Positions 16,815 through 26,426 of a stretch of 64,000 nucleotides of DNA are shown piece after piece. The translations under genes and the position numbers were made by a program. Origin of the DNA: Dehalococcoides mccartyi CG5 (GTDB lineage: Bacteria; Chloroflexota; Dehalococcoidia; Dehalococcoidales; Dehalococcoidaceae); assembly GCF_000830885.1 (NCBI RefSeq), contig NZ_CP006951.1, forward strand, positions 682,001-746,000, given 5' to 3'. Under the pieces are notes generated by a model. The model was not told the DNA's origin and made no database searches. It saw only the letters and a program-made list of their open reading frames with translations. Numbering within the stretch: position 1 is the first letter of the stretch; every line of letters starts with the position of its first letter.

Positions 16815-18632
16815 ATGAGTCAATCCAGTGTAAGAAATTTCTGCATTATTGCCCATATAGATCATGGCAAGTCCACTCTGGCTGACCGCCTGATAGAAAT
16901 GACAGGCACTCTTCGCCACGATGAAATGTGCGAACAGGTCATGGATAGTATGGAACTTGAACGTGAGCGTGGCATAACCATAAAAGCCAAAGCTATCCGT
17001 CTGCGGTATATCTCAAAAGACAAACAGGAATACCGCCTGAATCTTATAGATACTCCCGGACATGTGGATTTCTCCTATGAAGTTTCACGGACTATCGCTG
17101 CCTGCGAAGGGGCAATACTCGTTATAGACGCTACCCAGGGTATCCAAGCCCAAACTCTGGCAAATGTTTACCTGGCCATAGAATATAATCTGGAAATTAT
17201 TCCGGTTATCAATAAGATAGACCTGCCGGGGGCTGATATCCCGAGGGTAATGGGTGAAATCAAAAGCGTACTAGGTTATGATGAAGATTCCGTACTGCAA
17301 ATCAGCGCCAAACTGGGGCTGGGTGTACCGGAATTGCTGGAAGCCATTGTCAACAAAGTGCCTGCCCCCAAAGGAAACGCAAACCAGCCTCTGCGGGCGC
17401 TTATATTTGATTCCCATTATGACCCGTATAAAGGGGTGGTAGCCTATCTGCGGGTGGCAGACGGTAATATAAACAAGGGCGATGACCTGCGTCTTATGGG
17501 GCAAGGTACGGAATTCCGGGTACTTGAAGCGGGATATTTCGCCCCTGCCCAAGTAGCCGCATTAAGGCTGGATGTGGGTGATGTAGGCTATATAGCTACC
17601 GGGCTTAAATCCGTAGGTGAATGCCGGGTGGGTGATACTGTTACTCTGCAACACGGTGGTGCAATCCAGCCACTTATCGGTTATCATCCGGCCAAAGCCA
17701 TGGTTTTTGCAGGTATTTATCCAACCCAGACAGATGACTATCACGAACTGCGTGAAGCTATGGAAAAGCTGAGTCTGAATGATGCTTCACTATCTTCCGA
17801 ACCGGAATCCAGTCCCCTTTTGGGTCACGGCTTTCGCTGCGGGTTTTTAGGCCTGCTGCATCTGGATATTATAGTGGAAAGATTGGAACGTGAGTTTAAT
17901 CTTTCACTGGTAGTAACTTCTCCCGGCGTCAGCCTGACAGTCACCCGTATCGGAGGTGAGGCTTTTACCGTAGTAAATCCGAATGAGATGCCTCTCCCCC
18001 ATGAAATTGCCCGTATTGAAGAACCGTGGGTTTCAGTGGTTATCATCACTCCTTCAAAATACATTGGCACAGTCATGGATTTAGTCAGAGAGAACTACGG
18101 CGTATACAAAAATACCGAATATCTGGGGCAACTGGCCATGAGTGAGCTTGGGCAACGGGTACAGCTTCATTATGATATGCCATTGCGTTCCATACTCACT
18201 ACTTTTCATGACCAGCTGAAAAGCCGCACTCAGGGTTATGCCTCACTGGACTATGAATTTATTGGATATCGTGATGCCAATCTTTCGAAGATAGATGTGC
18301 TGGTAAATGATGTTCCGGTAGATGCTTTCAGCCGCATTATTCCTCCGGATAAAGCCCATGAAATAGGAGAAGCACTGGTAAAAAAGCTGAAGGAAATGAT
18401 ACCCAGGCAGCTTTATCAGGTCACTCTTCAGGCGGCTATCGGCAGCAAGATTGTAGCCCGGGCTGACATATCTGCCAAGCGTAAAGACGTAATCGCCAAG
18501 TGTTACGGCGGTGATATTACCCGTAAACGCAAACTTCTGGATAAGCAGAAGGAAGGCAAGAAGAAAATGCGCCAAATAGGCAAAGTAGAAGTCCCCAAAG
18601 AAGCATTTTTAAGTGTCCTAAAACTCCAGTAA
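16815..18632 (+). CDS. lepA: Elongation factor 4 (LepA)
   Basis: A 605-residue ribosomal GTPase that remodels or back-translocates ribosomes. G1 is AHIDHGKST (about 12-20), G3 DTPGHVDF and G4 NKIDLP. The GHGFRCGFLGLLHLDI segment and the LepA-specific C-terminal domain (YGGDITRKRKLLDKQKEGKKKMRQ, quoted here only as its positions near 565-590) are present. Length is normal for the family. GGTGAT upstream of the ATG is the ribosome site. Confidence 0.97.
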   Translation: MSQSSVRNFCIIAHIDHGKSTLADRLIEMTGTLRHDEMCEQVMDSMELERERGITIKAKAIRLRYISKDKQEYRLNLIDTPGHVDFSYEVSRTIAACEGAILVIDATQGIQAQTLANVYLAIEYNLEIIPVINKIDLPGADIPRVMGEIKSVLGYDEDSVLQISAKLGLGVPELLEAIVNKVPAPKGNANQPLRALIFDSHYDPYKGVVAYLRVADGNINKGDDLRLMGQGTEFRVLEAGYFAPAQVAALRLDVGDVGYIATGLKSVGECRVGDTVTLQHGGAIQPLIGYHPAKAMVFAGIYPTQTDDYHELREAMEKLSLNDASLSSEPESSPLLGHGFRCGFLGLLHLDIIVERLEREFNLSLVVTSPGVSLTVTRIGGEAFTVVNPNEMPLPHEIARIEEPWVSVVIITPSKYIGTVMDLVRENYGVYKNTEYLGQLAMSELGQRVQLHYDMPLRSILTTFHDQLKSRTQGYASLDYEFIGYRDANLSKIDVLVNDVPVDAFSRIIPPDKAHEIGEALVKKLKEMIPRQLYQVTLQAAIGSKIVARADISAKRKDVIAKCYGGDITRKRKLLDKQKEGKKKMRQIGKVEVPKEAFLSVLKLQ

Positions 18633-18646
18633 ATTGTCTTTTTGCC

Positions 18647-18675
18647 TTGCCAAAGGGCAATTAGTGTGTTACAAT
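18647..18675 (+). promoter_or_regulatory. Promoter of the Ech hydrogenase operon
   Basis: TTGCCA (18647-18652) and TACAAT (18670-18675) are spaced 17 bp, with a TGT extended -10 at 18667-18669. The leader to the first gene is about 90 nt. Confidence 0.6.
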
Positions 18676-18771
18676 ACCGCCACTTAAGCTACTTTCGGGT
18701 ATACTATTGTCCTTCACCTGCGTGTGCCCTTGTGTCTGAAGTAGACATTATTTAAAAAGGAAGAAAAGATT

Positions 18772-20718
18772 TTGGCCAGTAGTTTTATTGCTATAGCCGT
18801 TCTCTTCCCCTTTGTAGCCGGCTTGATTTGTCTGTTCCTAAAACACAACCTTCTGAGGTCCGGGCTTGTTGCCCTGTCTGCCGTTGTGCTCATTTCCAGT
18901 TCTATCCTGCTGTTTTCGCAGGGCGGTTTGCCGATAGAGTACAGCCCTGCCCACCAGTGGGATAGCATCATTATGGTGCTTGATTATGCACTGCTGGCTT
19001 TCTTCCTGTTGGTGGGTGTGAAGGATATTATCAAAAACGGCTGGAGTGTCAGAGGTATTCTGACGGCCAGTCTGGTACTGTCACAGATAGTGCTGCTTGG
19101 GTTATTTGAGTTTGTTTGGGCACCCGCCGTACCTCTCCCTTCCGAACCGGCCTTCTTTATTGACCAGCTTTCCATTATCATGTGCCTTATTATTTCAATT
19201 ATCGGTTCACTTATACTTCTTTACGCCATCAAATACATGAAAGACCATGAGCATCACCAGCATCTTAAAATCACCCGCCAGCCTCGTTTCTTTTTCTTTA
19301 TGACCATATTGCTAGGCGCTATGAACGGTATTGTATTTTCTGACAATCTGCTCTGGTTATACTTTTTCTGGGAAATCACTACTTTATGTTGTTTCGCCCT
19401 TATCGGCCACGAGCAAACTAAGGAAGCTGTTAACAATGCCTTCCGTGCCCTCTGGATGAACCTGATAGGCGGTTTGGGATTTGTGCTGGCCATAATTTAT
19501 GTCTTTACAAATTACGGCAGTATTTCCCTGCAAGCACTTATTACCAACCCCATTATAGCCATGGCACCTCTTTTCTTCTTGTTTATGGCGGCTTTCACCA
19601 AAGCTGCGCAGGTGCCTTTTCAGGGTTGGCTTTTAGGTGCTATGGTGGCACCGGTGCCTGTTTCGGCTTTGCTTCACTCTTCTACCATGGTCAAAGCGGG
19701 TATTTACCTTTCCATCCGTTTGGCTCCGGCTATTACTGATACCACTTTAGCCACTTTGATTGCTCTGTTCGGGGCATTTACATTTATGGTAACCGCCCTT
19801 ATGGCTATCAGCCAACGTGAATCCAAGAAAGTTCTGGCCTATTCCACTATTTCAAACCTTGGCCTGATTATAATGTGCGTAGGTATAAATACCCCTCTGG
19901 CAATTACCGCTGCCATTGTCCTTACCATTTTCCATGCCATATCCAAAGCCCTCCTCTTTATGTGTGTGGGCGTCATAGACCACTCTATGGGCAGCCGTGA
20001 TATTGAAGATATGGAGGGGCTGGTACGCCGCTATCCGCTGATAGCCGGTATAACTGTCGCCGGTATCCTTTCCATGATGCTGGTGCCTTTTGGCATGCTG
20101 CTGGGCAAATGGGCTGCCATAGAGGCTACTTCGGCTATGTCAGGGTTTATTTCACCGCTGGTTTTCATACTTTTGGTTATAGGTTCAGCGGCGACCACTG
20201 TTTTCTGGGTAAAATGGCTGGGGCGTTTCTTCAGTGTGACGCCGGGTATTGAGAAAATAAGGTTTGAACGTTTTTCATTTTTGTATCACAGCCCTTTGAT
20301 TGTACTGCTGGCCTTGGCCGGAATATTCAGTTTAGCGGTTATCCCATTTTACGAAAATTTCATCTTGCCGGCTGTAACTGCTTTCTATCCGAATGTTGTA
20401 GATACCTCAACCGGTTTCTTCGGAAGTGCTGTAGGTTTATTTACCGCTTGGCCGTTATTTATCCTGCTGGCAGTCGCCCTCATACTGGTACCTGTTTTAT
20501 TCAAACCCAAAGCCAAAAACCTTAGCACTGCCTATATGTGCGGTGAAAATGTAAGCACCTCGGCTGACAGTTTTTATTCGGTAGCTGATGGTGAGACTAA
20601 AATCAAACTGGGCTCAATGTATCTGGATACCCAGTTTGCTAACCCTAATCTGGATACCGGGCTTAAGATAGTTGGGCTTTTGATACTTGTTAGTATGCTG
20701 GTAGTGGTGCTGATATGA
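18772..20718 (+). CDS. echA: Ech-type hydrogenase, antiporter-like membrane subunit
   Basis: A 648-residue proton-pumping membrane subunit related to NuoL, HyfB and EchA, with about 15 or more hydrophobic helices. The antiporter core shows FFFWEITTLCCFALIGHE, the KAAQVPFQGWLLGAM segment (conserved lysine) and a lysine-bearing KVLAYSTISNLGLI helix. Near the C-terminus YMCGEN is a mark of the hydrogenase-type members. It starts at TTG 18772 with AAGGAAG upstream and is the first of nine tightly packed genes. Together with EchB it would couple electron flow to ion movement. Confidence 0.9.
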   Translation: MASSFIAIAVLFPFVAGLICLFLKHNLLRSGLVALSAVVLISSSILLFSQGGLPIEYSPAHQWDSIIMVLDYALLAFFLLVGVKDIIKNGWSVRGILTASLVLSQIVLLGLFEFVWAPAVPLPSEPAFFIDQLSIIMCLIISIIGSLILLYAIKYMKDHEHHQHLKITRQPRFFFFMTILLGAMNGIVFSDNLLWLYFFWEITTLCCFALIGHEQTKEAVNNAFRALWMNLIGGLGFVLAIIYVFTNYGSISLQALITNPIIAMAPLFFLFMAAFTKAAQVPFQGWLLGAMVAPVPVSALLHSSTMVKAGIYLSIRLAPAITDTTLATLIALFGAFTFMVTALMAISQRESKKVLAYSTISNLGLIIMCVGINTPLAITAAIVLTIFHAISKALLFMCVGVIDHSMGSRDIEDMEGLVRRYPLIAGITVAGILSMMLVPFGMLLGKWAAIEATSAMSGFISPLVFILLVIGSAATTVFWVKWLGRFFSVTPGIEKIRFERFSFLYHSPLIVLLALAGIFSLAVIPFYENFILPAVTAFYPNVVDTSTGFFGSAVGLFTAWPLFILLAVALILVPVLFKPKAKNLSTAYMCGENVSTSADSFYSVADGETKIKLGSMYLDTQFANPNLDTGLKIVGLLILVSMLVVVLI

Positions 20719-21563
20719 ACGAATGGTTGCTGGTTGCTTTAGCTCTGGTTTTGCCGCCTGTACTGGGGAGTTTGCTTCGCGGTTTTGACCGTATACTGAC
20801 TGCCCGAATGCAGGGAAGGTTCGGGCCGCCCCTCCTCCAGCCTGTTTACGATACTATCAAACTTTTGGCCAAACGCCGCATGATTACCGGTCGTATGCAG
20901 GCCGTAAGTTCTATAGGTTACCTGCTTTTTATCATGGCGGCTACAGTTATGTTTTTCCTCGGTCAGGATCTTCTACTTATTGTACTGGTACTGGGCGTGG
21001 CAGATATGTTTCTGGTTGTGGGTGCCTTTGCCACCCGCTCCCCGTATAGCCAGATTGGTGCCAACCGCGAGCTTCTGCAGATACTTTCTTATGAGCCTAT
21101 CCTGATTATAACGGCTATCGGGCTGTATATAGCTAACGGTAGTTTTATGATTTCTGAAATCAGCCAGCCTTTATTGCCTTCTTTATGGCCAATATTTATC
21201 GCCCTTGTTTTGGTGCTGATTATACTTATGCGAAAATCTCCTTTTGATATTTCATCTTCGGAGCATGCTCATCAGGAACTGGTCAGGGGTGTATTCACCG
21301 AATATTCGGGTATTCACTTGGGGCTTATAGAGATTGCCCATATGTACGAACTTATACTGGTACTGGGTGTTATTTCTCTCATGTGGCTTCCGGGTGTTGT
21401 GCCCGGTATTGCACTGGCACTTGCCTGCTGGTTTTTAGTACTGGTGATTGATAATATAACTGCCCGCCTTACCTGGTCTTCCATGCTGAAAATATTATGG
21501 ATGTTCGGGCTGGGTCTGGCACTGGTTAACCTTATCGGACTTTCAGTGCTGGGAGGGGTCTAA
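20715..21563 (+). CDS. echB: Ech-type hydrogenase, NuoH-like membrane subunit
   Basis: A 282-residue NuoH/HyfC/EchB family protein with about eight helices. It links the soluble [NiFe] module to the membrane arm. Family segments are LLRGFDRILTARMQGRFGPP, LLQPVYDTIKLL, NRELLQILSYEP and the loop SPFDISSSEHAHQELVRG, which carries acidic residues important in NuoH. It overlaps the stop of the previous gene by 4 bases (ATGA) and the next gene starts immediately. Confidence 0.92.
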   Translation: MNEWLLVALALVLPPVLGSLLRGFDRILTARMQGRFGPPLLQPVYDTIKLLAKRRMITGRMQAVSSIGYLLFIMAATVMFFLGQDLLLIVLVLGVADMFLVVGAFATRSPYSQIGANRELLQILSYEPILIITAIGLYIANGSFMISEISQPLLPSLWPIFIALVLVLIILMRKSPFDISSSEHAHQELVRGVFTEYSGIHLGLIEIAHMYELILVLGVISLMWLPGVVPGIALALACWFLVLVIDNITARLTWSSMLKILWMFGLGLALVNLIGLSVLGGV

Positions 21564-22031
21564 GTGGATTTTGTTACGAAGTCCCAGATAAAATCACCCT
21601 GGCTGCTCCATTTTGATTGCGGCAGTTGCAACGGGTGTGATATTGAAATACTGGCCTGTCTTACACCTCTTTATGATGTTGAACGTTTCGGCATTGTAAA
21701 CATGGGTAACCCCAAGCATTCGGATGTCCTTCTGGTAACTGGTCCTGCCAATAAACGTAATTACCGGGTTTTACGAAATCTGTACGAACAAATGCCTGAA
21801 CCAAAGGTAGTCATAGTTATAGGTACCTGCGGTTGCAGCGGCGGCGTTTTTCATAACTGCCCCAATATACTGGGCGGAGTGGATAAAGTAATACCGGTGG
21901 ATGTTTATGTTCCCGGCTGTGCCGCCAGACCTGAGGCCATTATAGACGGCGTGGTTATGGGGCTTGGCAAACTGGCTGATAAAAAAGCTAAGGCTAAAGC
22001 TCAAACCAAACGCGAGGAACAGAATGTGTAA
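21564..22031 (+). CDS. echC: [NiFe] hydrogenase small subunit, Ech/NuoB-like
   Basis: A 155-residue small subunit that holds the proximal [4Fe-4S] cluster next to the NiFe site. The ligand cysteines are visible in DCGSCNGCDIE (C19, C22), GTCGCSGG and PGCAARPE. It has the short, single-cluster form typical of group 4 hydrogenases. GTG start directly after echB. The lysine-rich C-terminal tail (KKAKAKAQTKREEQ) extends past the family core and overlaps the next gene by 8 bases. Confidence 0.94.
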   Translation: MDFVTKSQIKSPWLLHFDCGSCNGCDIEILACLTPLYDVERFGIVNMGNPKHSDVLLVTGPANKRNYRVLRNLYEQMPEPKVVIVIGTCGCSGGVFHNCPNILGGVDKVIPVDVYVPGCAARPEAIIDGVVMGLGKLADKKAKAKAQTKREEQNV

Positions 22032-22509
22032 TTGTGAATCCAAATCCCCTGAGGTTATAGACCTGTCAAAACTGGATAATATTCTGGATGGTTACCGTGA
22101 TAAAGCCGATATGCTTATTCAGGTGCTCCTCAAAATTCAAAAAGAGTATAACTGGCTTCCCAAAGAAGCCTTGTATAAAGTAAGCCAAACCCTGAATGTG
22201 CCCGTAAACAGAGTTTACCATGTAGCTACCTTCTATAAACTTTTTAGCGTAATACCCAAAGGCAAACATAACGTAAGTGTTTGCGTGGGTACTGCCTGTC
22301 ACGTGTTTGGTGCGCCCAAGATACTGGATCGTTTGGAGAAATCACTGGGTATAAAAGCCGGTGAAACTACTTCTGACCTGAAATTTTCCCTTGAAACAGT
22401 AAACTGTCTGGGTTGTTGTGCTTTGGGACCGGTGGTGGTGGTTGATGGTCATTACCACGGCAAACTACCTACCGCCGATGCCGAAAAAATACTGGCAGAC
22501 TACGATTAA
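22024..22509 (+). CDS. NuoE/HoxE-like thioredoxin-fold [2Fe-2S] subunit
   Basis: A 161-residue homologue of NuoE (24 kDa complex I subunit). The helical N-terminal half is followed by a thioredoxin-like [2Fe-2S] domain with ligands CVGTAC and CLGCC. In diaphorase modules it works with the NuoF-like FMN subunit encoded next. It is placed inside a hydrogenase operon between EchC and EchD equivalents, which is not the standard Ech layout. The start at ATG 22024 is set by the end of echC. Confidence 0.93.
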   Translation: MCNCESKSPEVIDLSKLDNILDGYRDKADMLIQVLLKIQKEYNWLPKEALYKVSQTLNVPVNRVYHVATFYKLFSVIPKGKHNVSVCVGTACHVFGAPKILDRLEKSLGIKAGETTSDLKFSLETVNCLGCCALGPVVVVDGHYHGKLPTADAEKILADYD

Positions 22510-22522
22510 TTAGGAGCATATA

Positions 22523-24445
22523 ATGCCAAGGCTAAATACTCCGGCTGAGCTGGAAATACTGCGTGAAAAACTGGCAAAAAAACAGTCTGCCAGCCGTCCC
22601 TGCATAACGGTATGTTGCGGTACGGGTTGCCGGGCTTTGGGTTCAGTTAAACTGGTAGATGCCTTCCGAAGTGAACTTGCCAAACAAGGGCTGGAGAATC
22701 AGGTTGATATCAAAGAAACCGGCTGTCACGGTTTTTGCGAAAAAGGTTCGGTAGTCGTTATATATCCCCAAAATATCTGCTATTTCCATGTCAAACCTGA
22801 AGATGCAGCTGACGTTATCGAAAAAACTATTAAAACCGGTGAATTAGTGGAACGCTTACTGTATGCAGATCCTGCCACCGGAGAGAAACTGGTCTACCAC
22901 CATGACATCCCCTTTTATAAATATCAGAAGCGTATTGTACTGGGTGATAACGAACATATAAACCCCCAAAATATAGAGGATTATATCCAGCGTGGTGGTT
23001 ATTCCGCTCTGGTTAAAACCCTTTTCCATATGACTCCTGAATCTGTGCTGGAAGAGGTAGACAAAGCCAATTTGCGGGGACGCGGCGGCGGAGGTTTCCC
23101 GGCCGGTAAAAAATGGCGCACTACCCGTGATGCCGCAGACCCGGTCAAGTATGTACTGGTTAACTGTGACGAAGGTGATCCGGGTGCTTTCATGGACCGT
23201 TCCATAATGGAGGGCAATCCTCATTGTGTACTGGAAGGTCTGGCTATCGGGGCTTTTGCCATTGGTGCTAAAGAAGGTTATATATATGTTAGGGCTGAAT
23301 ACCCTTTGGCGGTAGAAAATCTGTATGCTGCTTTAAGGCAGGCTGAAGAATATGGCTTGCTGGGCAAAAACATACTCGGCTCAGGTTTTGATTTTGTAGT
23401 CAAAGTCCATGAGGGCGCCGGTGCTTTTGTATCCGGTGAATCATCCGCTTTAATGACTGCTATCGAAGGCCGGGTTGGTGAACCTCGCCCCAAATATATC
23501 CGCACCGCTATCAAAGGCCTCTGGGATAAACCTTCAAACCTGAATAACGTGGAAACTTGGGCTAACGTACCCCACATAATAAATAAAGGGGCAGACTGGT
23601 TCAGGTCTATCGGCACAGAGGGCAGCAAAGGCACCAAGATATTCGCACTGGTTGGCAAGGTCAATAATACCGGACTGGTGGAAGTGCCTATGGGGACTAC
23701 TCTTCGGGACATTATATTTAAAATAGGCGGCGGTTTGCGTGACGGTAAAAAAATAAAAGCTGTCCAGACAGGCGGGCCTTCAGGCGGATGTATACCGGAA
23801 AATCTGCTGGATTCGCCTGTTGATTATGATGCACTAAGCAAGCTGGGTTCTATGGTAGGCTCAGGCGGGCTGATAATAATGGACGAAGAAACCTGCATGG
23901 TAGACATCGCCCGTTATTTTATAAACTTTTTATCAGACGAATCTTGCGGCAAGTGCTTACCCTGCCGTGAGGGTCTGCGCCAGCTGGTAGATATACTTAC
24001 CCGTATTACCGAAGGCAAAGGCACTATGGTTGACATGGATACACTGGAAGACCTGAGCGGCGTAATGAGTGAAGCCTGTTTGTGTGCCCTGGGACAACAA
24101 GCCCCCAACCCCTTGCTCACTACTCTTAAATATTTCCGCCACGAATATATTGACCATATTAAAAATAAGCATTGCGAAGCCGGTGTTTGTAAAGCCTTGC
24201 TTACTTTTTATATTGACCCTGACAAATGCAAAGCCTGTATGATTTGTGCCAGAAACTGCCCCACTGACGCCATCAAGGGCGGCAAGGGGCTTATTCATAC
24301 GATTGAGCAGGGAAAATGCATCAAATGCGGTGCTTGTGTAGATACCTGCCCTGCCAAATTTGATGCCGTTATTAAAATATCCGGCAAACCTATTCCAAAA
24401 AATGTACCGGCTGAACCTATTCCTTTAAACCGGAAGGCAGAATAA
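22523..24445 (+). CDS. NuoF/HymB-like NAD(P)-binding flavoprotein
   Basis: A 640-residue flavin subunit with three parts: an N-terminal [2Fe-2S] thioredoxin-like domain (CCGTGC 31-36, GCHGFC 68-73), a NuoF core with the FMN/NADH loop RGRGGGGFPAGKKW (185-198) and the N3 cluster motif ESCGKCLPCREG, and a C-terminal pair of [4Fe-4S] clusters (CKACMICARNCP, CIKCGACVDTCP). This architecture matches HydB/HndC-type subunits of bifurcating hydrogenases more than plain NuoF. It should exchange electrons with NADH or NADPH. The next gene starts on its stop codon (TAATG). Confidence 0.94.
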   Translation: MPRLNTPAELEILREKLAKKQSASRPCITVCCGTGCRALGSVKLVDAFRSELAKQGLENQVDIKETGCHGFCEKGSVVVIYPQNICYFHVKPEDAADVIEKTIKTGELVERLLYADPATGEKLVYHHDIPFYKYQKRIVLGDNEHINPQNIEDYIQRGGYSALVKTLFHMTPESVLEEVDKANLRGRGGGGFPAGKKWRTTRDAADPVKYVLVNCDEGDPGAFMDRSIMEGNPHCVLEGLAIGAFAIGAKEGYIYVRAEYPLAVENLYAALRQAEEYGLLGKNILGSGFDFVVKVHEGAGAFVSGESSALMTAIEGRVGEPRPKYIRTAIKGLWDKPSNLNNVETWANVPHIINKGADWFRSIGTEGSKGTKIFALVGKVNNTGLVEVPMGTTLRDIIFKIGGGLRDGKKIKAVQTGGPSGGCIPENLLDSPVDYDALSKLGSMVGSGGLIIMDEETCMVDIARYFINFLSDESCGKCLPCREGLRQLVDILTRITEGKGTMVDMDTLEDLSGVMSEACLCALGQQAPNPLLTTLKYFRHEYIDHIKNKHCEAGVCKALLTFYIDPDKCKACMICARNCPTDAIKGGKGLIHTIEQGKCIKCGACVDTCPAKFDAVIKISGKPIPKNVPAEPIPLNRKAE

Positions 24446-25038
24446 TGGAAGAAATTAAGCTGACTATAGATGGCAGGGAAGTTATTGCCAAGAGCGGACA
24501 GACTGTTTTTCAGGCGGCCACCGCAGCCGGTATCCATATACCTTCGCTCTGTTTTCATGAGCAACTGGAGCCTTACGGCGGATGCCGTATATGCAGTGTG
24601 GAAGTCGTAGCCGGGTCACGTTCAAAGGTGGTGGCTTCCTGCGTTTATCCGGTGGCAAATGGTTTGGTAGTAAATACTAGTACCGATAAAATCCGCCATA
24701 TCCGCAAGGTGCTTATAGAGCTTTTGCTTACTAAAGCCCCTGCTTCAAAACCCATACGGGACTTGGCTGAAGAATATGGGGCGGATACTGCCCGTTTCAG
24801 CCATGATGCTTCGTTCTGTATACTTTGCGGCTTGTGCGTCCGATACTGTGCCGAGGTTAAAAAAGCCAACGCCCTGTGCTTTATCAGCCGGGGTACTCAA
24901 CGTGAAGTGACCTTTGTACCTGAAACAGCCAACCGGGAATGTGAAAAGTGCCAGCAATGTTTTGATATTTGTCCCACCAACTTTATCAGGGCTAATTTTG
25001 AAATGGCAAAAGCTCTCACTTTCGAAACTAAGGAATAG
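24445..25038 (+). CDS. NuoG N-terminus/HoxU-like iron-sulfur subunit
   Basis: A 197-residue protein equal to the N-terminal part of NuoG or to HoxU. A plant-type [2Fe-2S] site (C at LCFHEQ, CRIC, and ASC) is followed by two [4Fe-4S] sets (CILCGLCVRYC and CEKCQQCFDIC). It lacks the molybdopterin-type C-terminal domain of full NuoG. It would wire the NuoE/NuoF-like flavin unit to the hydrogenase or to the flavoprotein fusion that follows 2 nt later. Confidence 0.92.
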   Translation: MEEIKLTIDGREVIAKSGQTVFQAATAAGIHIPSLCFHEQLEPYGGCRICSVEVVAGSRSKVVASCVYPVANGLVVNTSTDKIRHIRKVLIELLLTKAPASKPIRDLAEEYGADTARFSHDASFCILCGLCVRYCAEVKKANALCFISRGTQREVTFVPETANRECEKCQQCFDICPTNFIRANFEMAKALTFETKE

Positions 25039-25040
25039 TT

Positions 25041-26426
25041 ATGTTAGAAAATGCGGAATATATAAAGGCAGGAGAACTGCTAGACCATACCCAGAAACTC
25101 TATGACGAAGGGGCAATATTTTGCACTGCCTCCTGCGTAGATCTGGGGAATGAATTTGAGGTTATTTACCACTATAATCTGGAAAAGGGTCTGCGGATGA
25201 AACACCTCAGGCTCAAGATAGACAAAAATGAAACTGTTCCCAGTATTTCAAACATCTACTTGTGTGCTTCACTTATTGAAAATGAAATGCAGGAGCTTTA
25301 CCAGCTAAAACTCAGTAAAATTGCCATAGATTTCAGCGGCGGTTTTCTGGTCACCAAAGAAACCCCCACGAGCTATATGATAAAAGCCCCTGATTACAAA
25401 CTGATTCCGGTAGAACGCCTGACTGCCCCCTGCCAGAAAACCTGTCCGGCAGGCATAGATGTATCCCGTTATGTCCGCCTGTGTGGTGAGGGTAACTATG
25501 ACGCGGCTTTGGCTGTTATCAAGCAAGCCATGCCTTTCCCCGGAATACTGGGGCGGGTTTGTCTGGCTCCCTGCGAATCTGCCTGCCGTCAGGGCAAGTG
25601 CGGAGAATCTATAAGTATCAAACAGCTTAAACGCGCCGCCTACGAATACGGCCATTATACGGATAGTATCACCGCCAAACCCACCGGCAAAAAAGTAGCC
25701 ATTGTGGGTTCCGGCCCGTCAGGTCTGGCTACTGCCTATTTTCTGGCTAAAAAAGGGCATAAGGTAACCGTATTTGAAGCTTTGCCGAAGGCTGGCGGAT
25801 ATATGCGGGTAGGCATACCTGAGTATACACTTCCCCGCCAAATACTTGATGCCGAGATTGAAAATGTCTCCAAACTTGGAGTTGAATTCAAGCTGGGTAC
25901 AACTGTAAATTCACTTGGCAGCCTGAAAGAAATGGGATTTGATGCCACACTGTTGGCACTGGGTGCCAATCAGGGCGTACGCCGATCCAATATCATTGCC
26001 GCCTTCAGCGGCGGTACAGACGTATTCAAAAGATTCGGTCTGGCGGTTGAGAACATAAACGGCAATAATGTGCTGAAAATTGATGATGATACTTTGACCA
26101 CTTCTCAGCAGGGTGTCTTTGCCTGCGGAGATGCCGTAAATGGGCCTACATCTGTAATTCACGCCGTAGCTTCAGGCAAAAAAGCGGCTGCAAGCATAGA
26201 CAAGTATCTGGGCAGTGACGGCAAATGGGTGTTTGAAAATATTGTTGCCCACGAACCTGTATCACGTGATACTTTCCTTGAACGTATTTTGCCCAAGAGC
26301 AAACCTTTAAGTGTTAAATACGATATTAAGCAAGCCAAAGAGCGAAACGAAGAAACCGCCGGCTATAACCGTGAAGTTGCCTCCACTGAAGGCAAACGCT
26401 GTTGGCGCTGTGATTTGGAGGAATAA
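25041..26426 (+). CDS. echD: NuoC/EchD-like domain fused to GltD-like FAD protein lacking NAD(P) domain
   Basis: A 461-residue fusion. Residues 1-115 resemble the 30-kDa NuoC/EchD subunit. Residues 125-200 form the GltD-type double [4Fe-4S] domain (CQKTC at 131-135, C148, C174, C178, C182, C187). A Rossmann FAD site follows (GSGPSG 223-228) and closes with FACGDAVNGPTSVI (360-373). In GltD/NfnB relatives about 120 residues with a second GxGxx(G/A) NAD(P) fold lie between the two FAD halves. Here DATLLALGANQG runs into the C-terminal FAD half after only some 30 residues, so the NAD(P) domain appears absent. A C-terminal CWRC is an extra motif. EchE follows without a gap. This fusion may connect FAD chemistry with the hydrogenase. 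Confidence 0.85.
   Translation: MLENAEYIKAGELLDHTQKLYDEGAIFCTASCVDLGNEFEVIYHYNLEKGLRMKHLRLKIDKNETVPSISNIYLCASLIENEMQELYQLKLSKIAIDFSGGFLVTKETPTSYMIKAPDYKLIPVERLTAPCQKTCPAGIDVSRYVRLCGEGNYDAALAVIKQAMPFPGILGRVCLAPCESACRQGKCGESISIKQLKRAAYEYGHYTDSITAKPTGKKVAIVGSGPSGLATAYFLAKKGHKVTVFEALPKAGGYMRVGIPEYTLPRQILDAEIENVSKLGVEFKLGTTVNSLGSLKEMGFDATLLALGANQGVRRSNIIAAFSGGTDVFKRFGLAVENINGNNVLKIDDDTLTTSQQGVFACGDAVNGPTSVIHAVASGKKAAASIDKYLGSDGKWVFENIVAHEPVSRDTFLERILPKSKPLSVKYDIKQAKERNEETAGYNREVASTEGKRCWRCDLEE

Noticed and set aside
18700-18705. TATACT as an alternative -10 for the Ech operon
   Set aside because: No -35 at suitable spacing and no TG extension, while the site at 18647-18675 has both.
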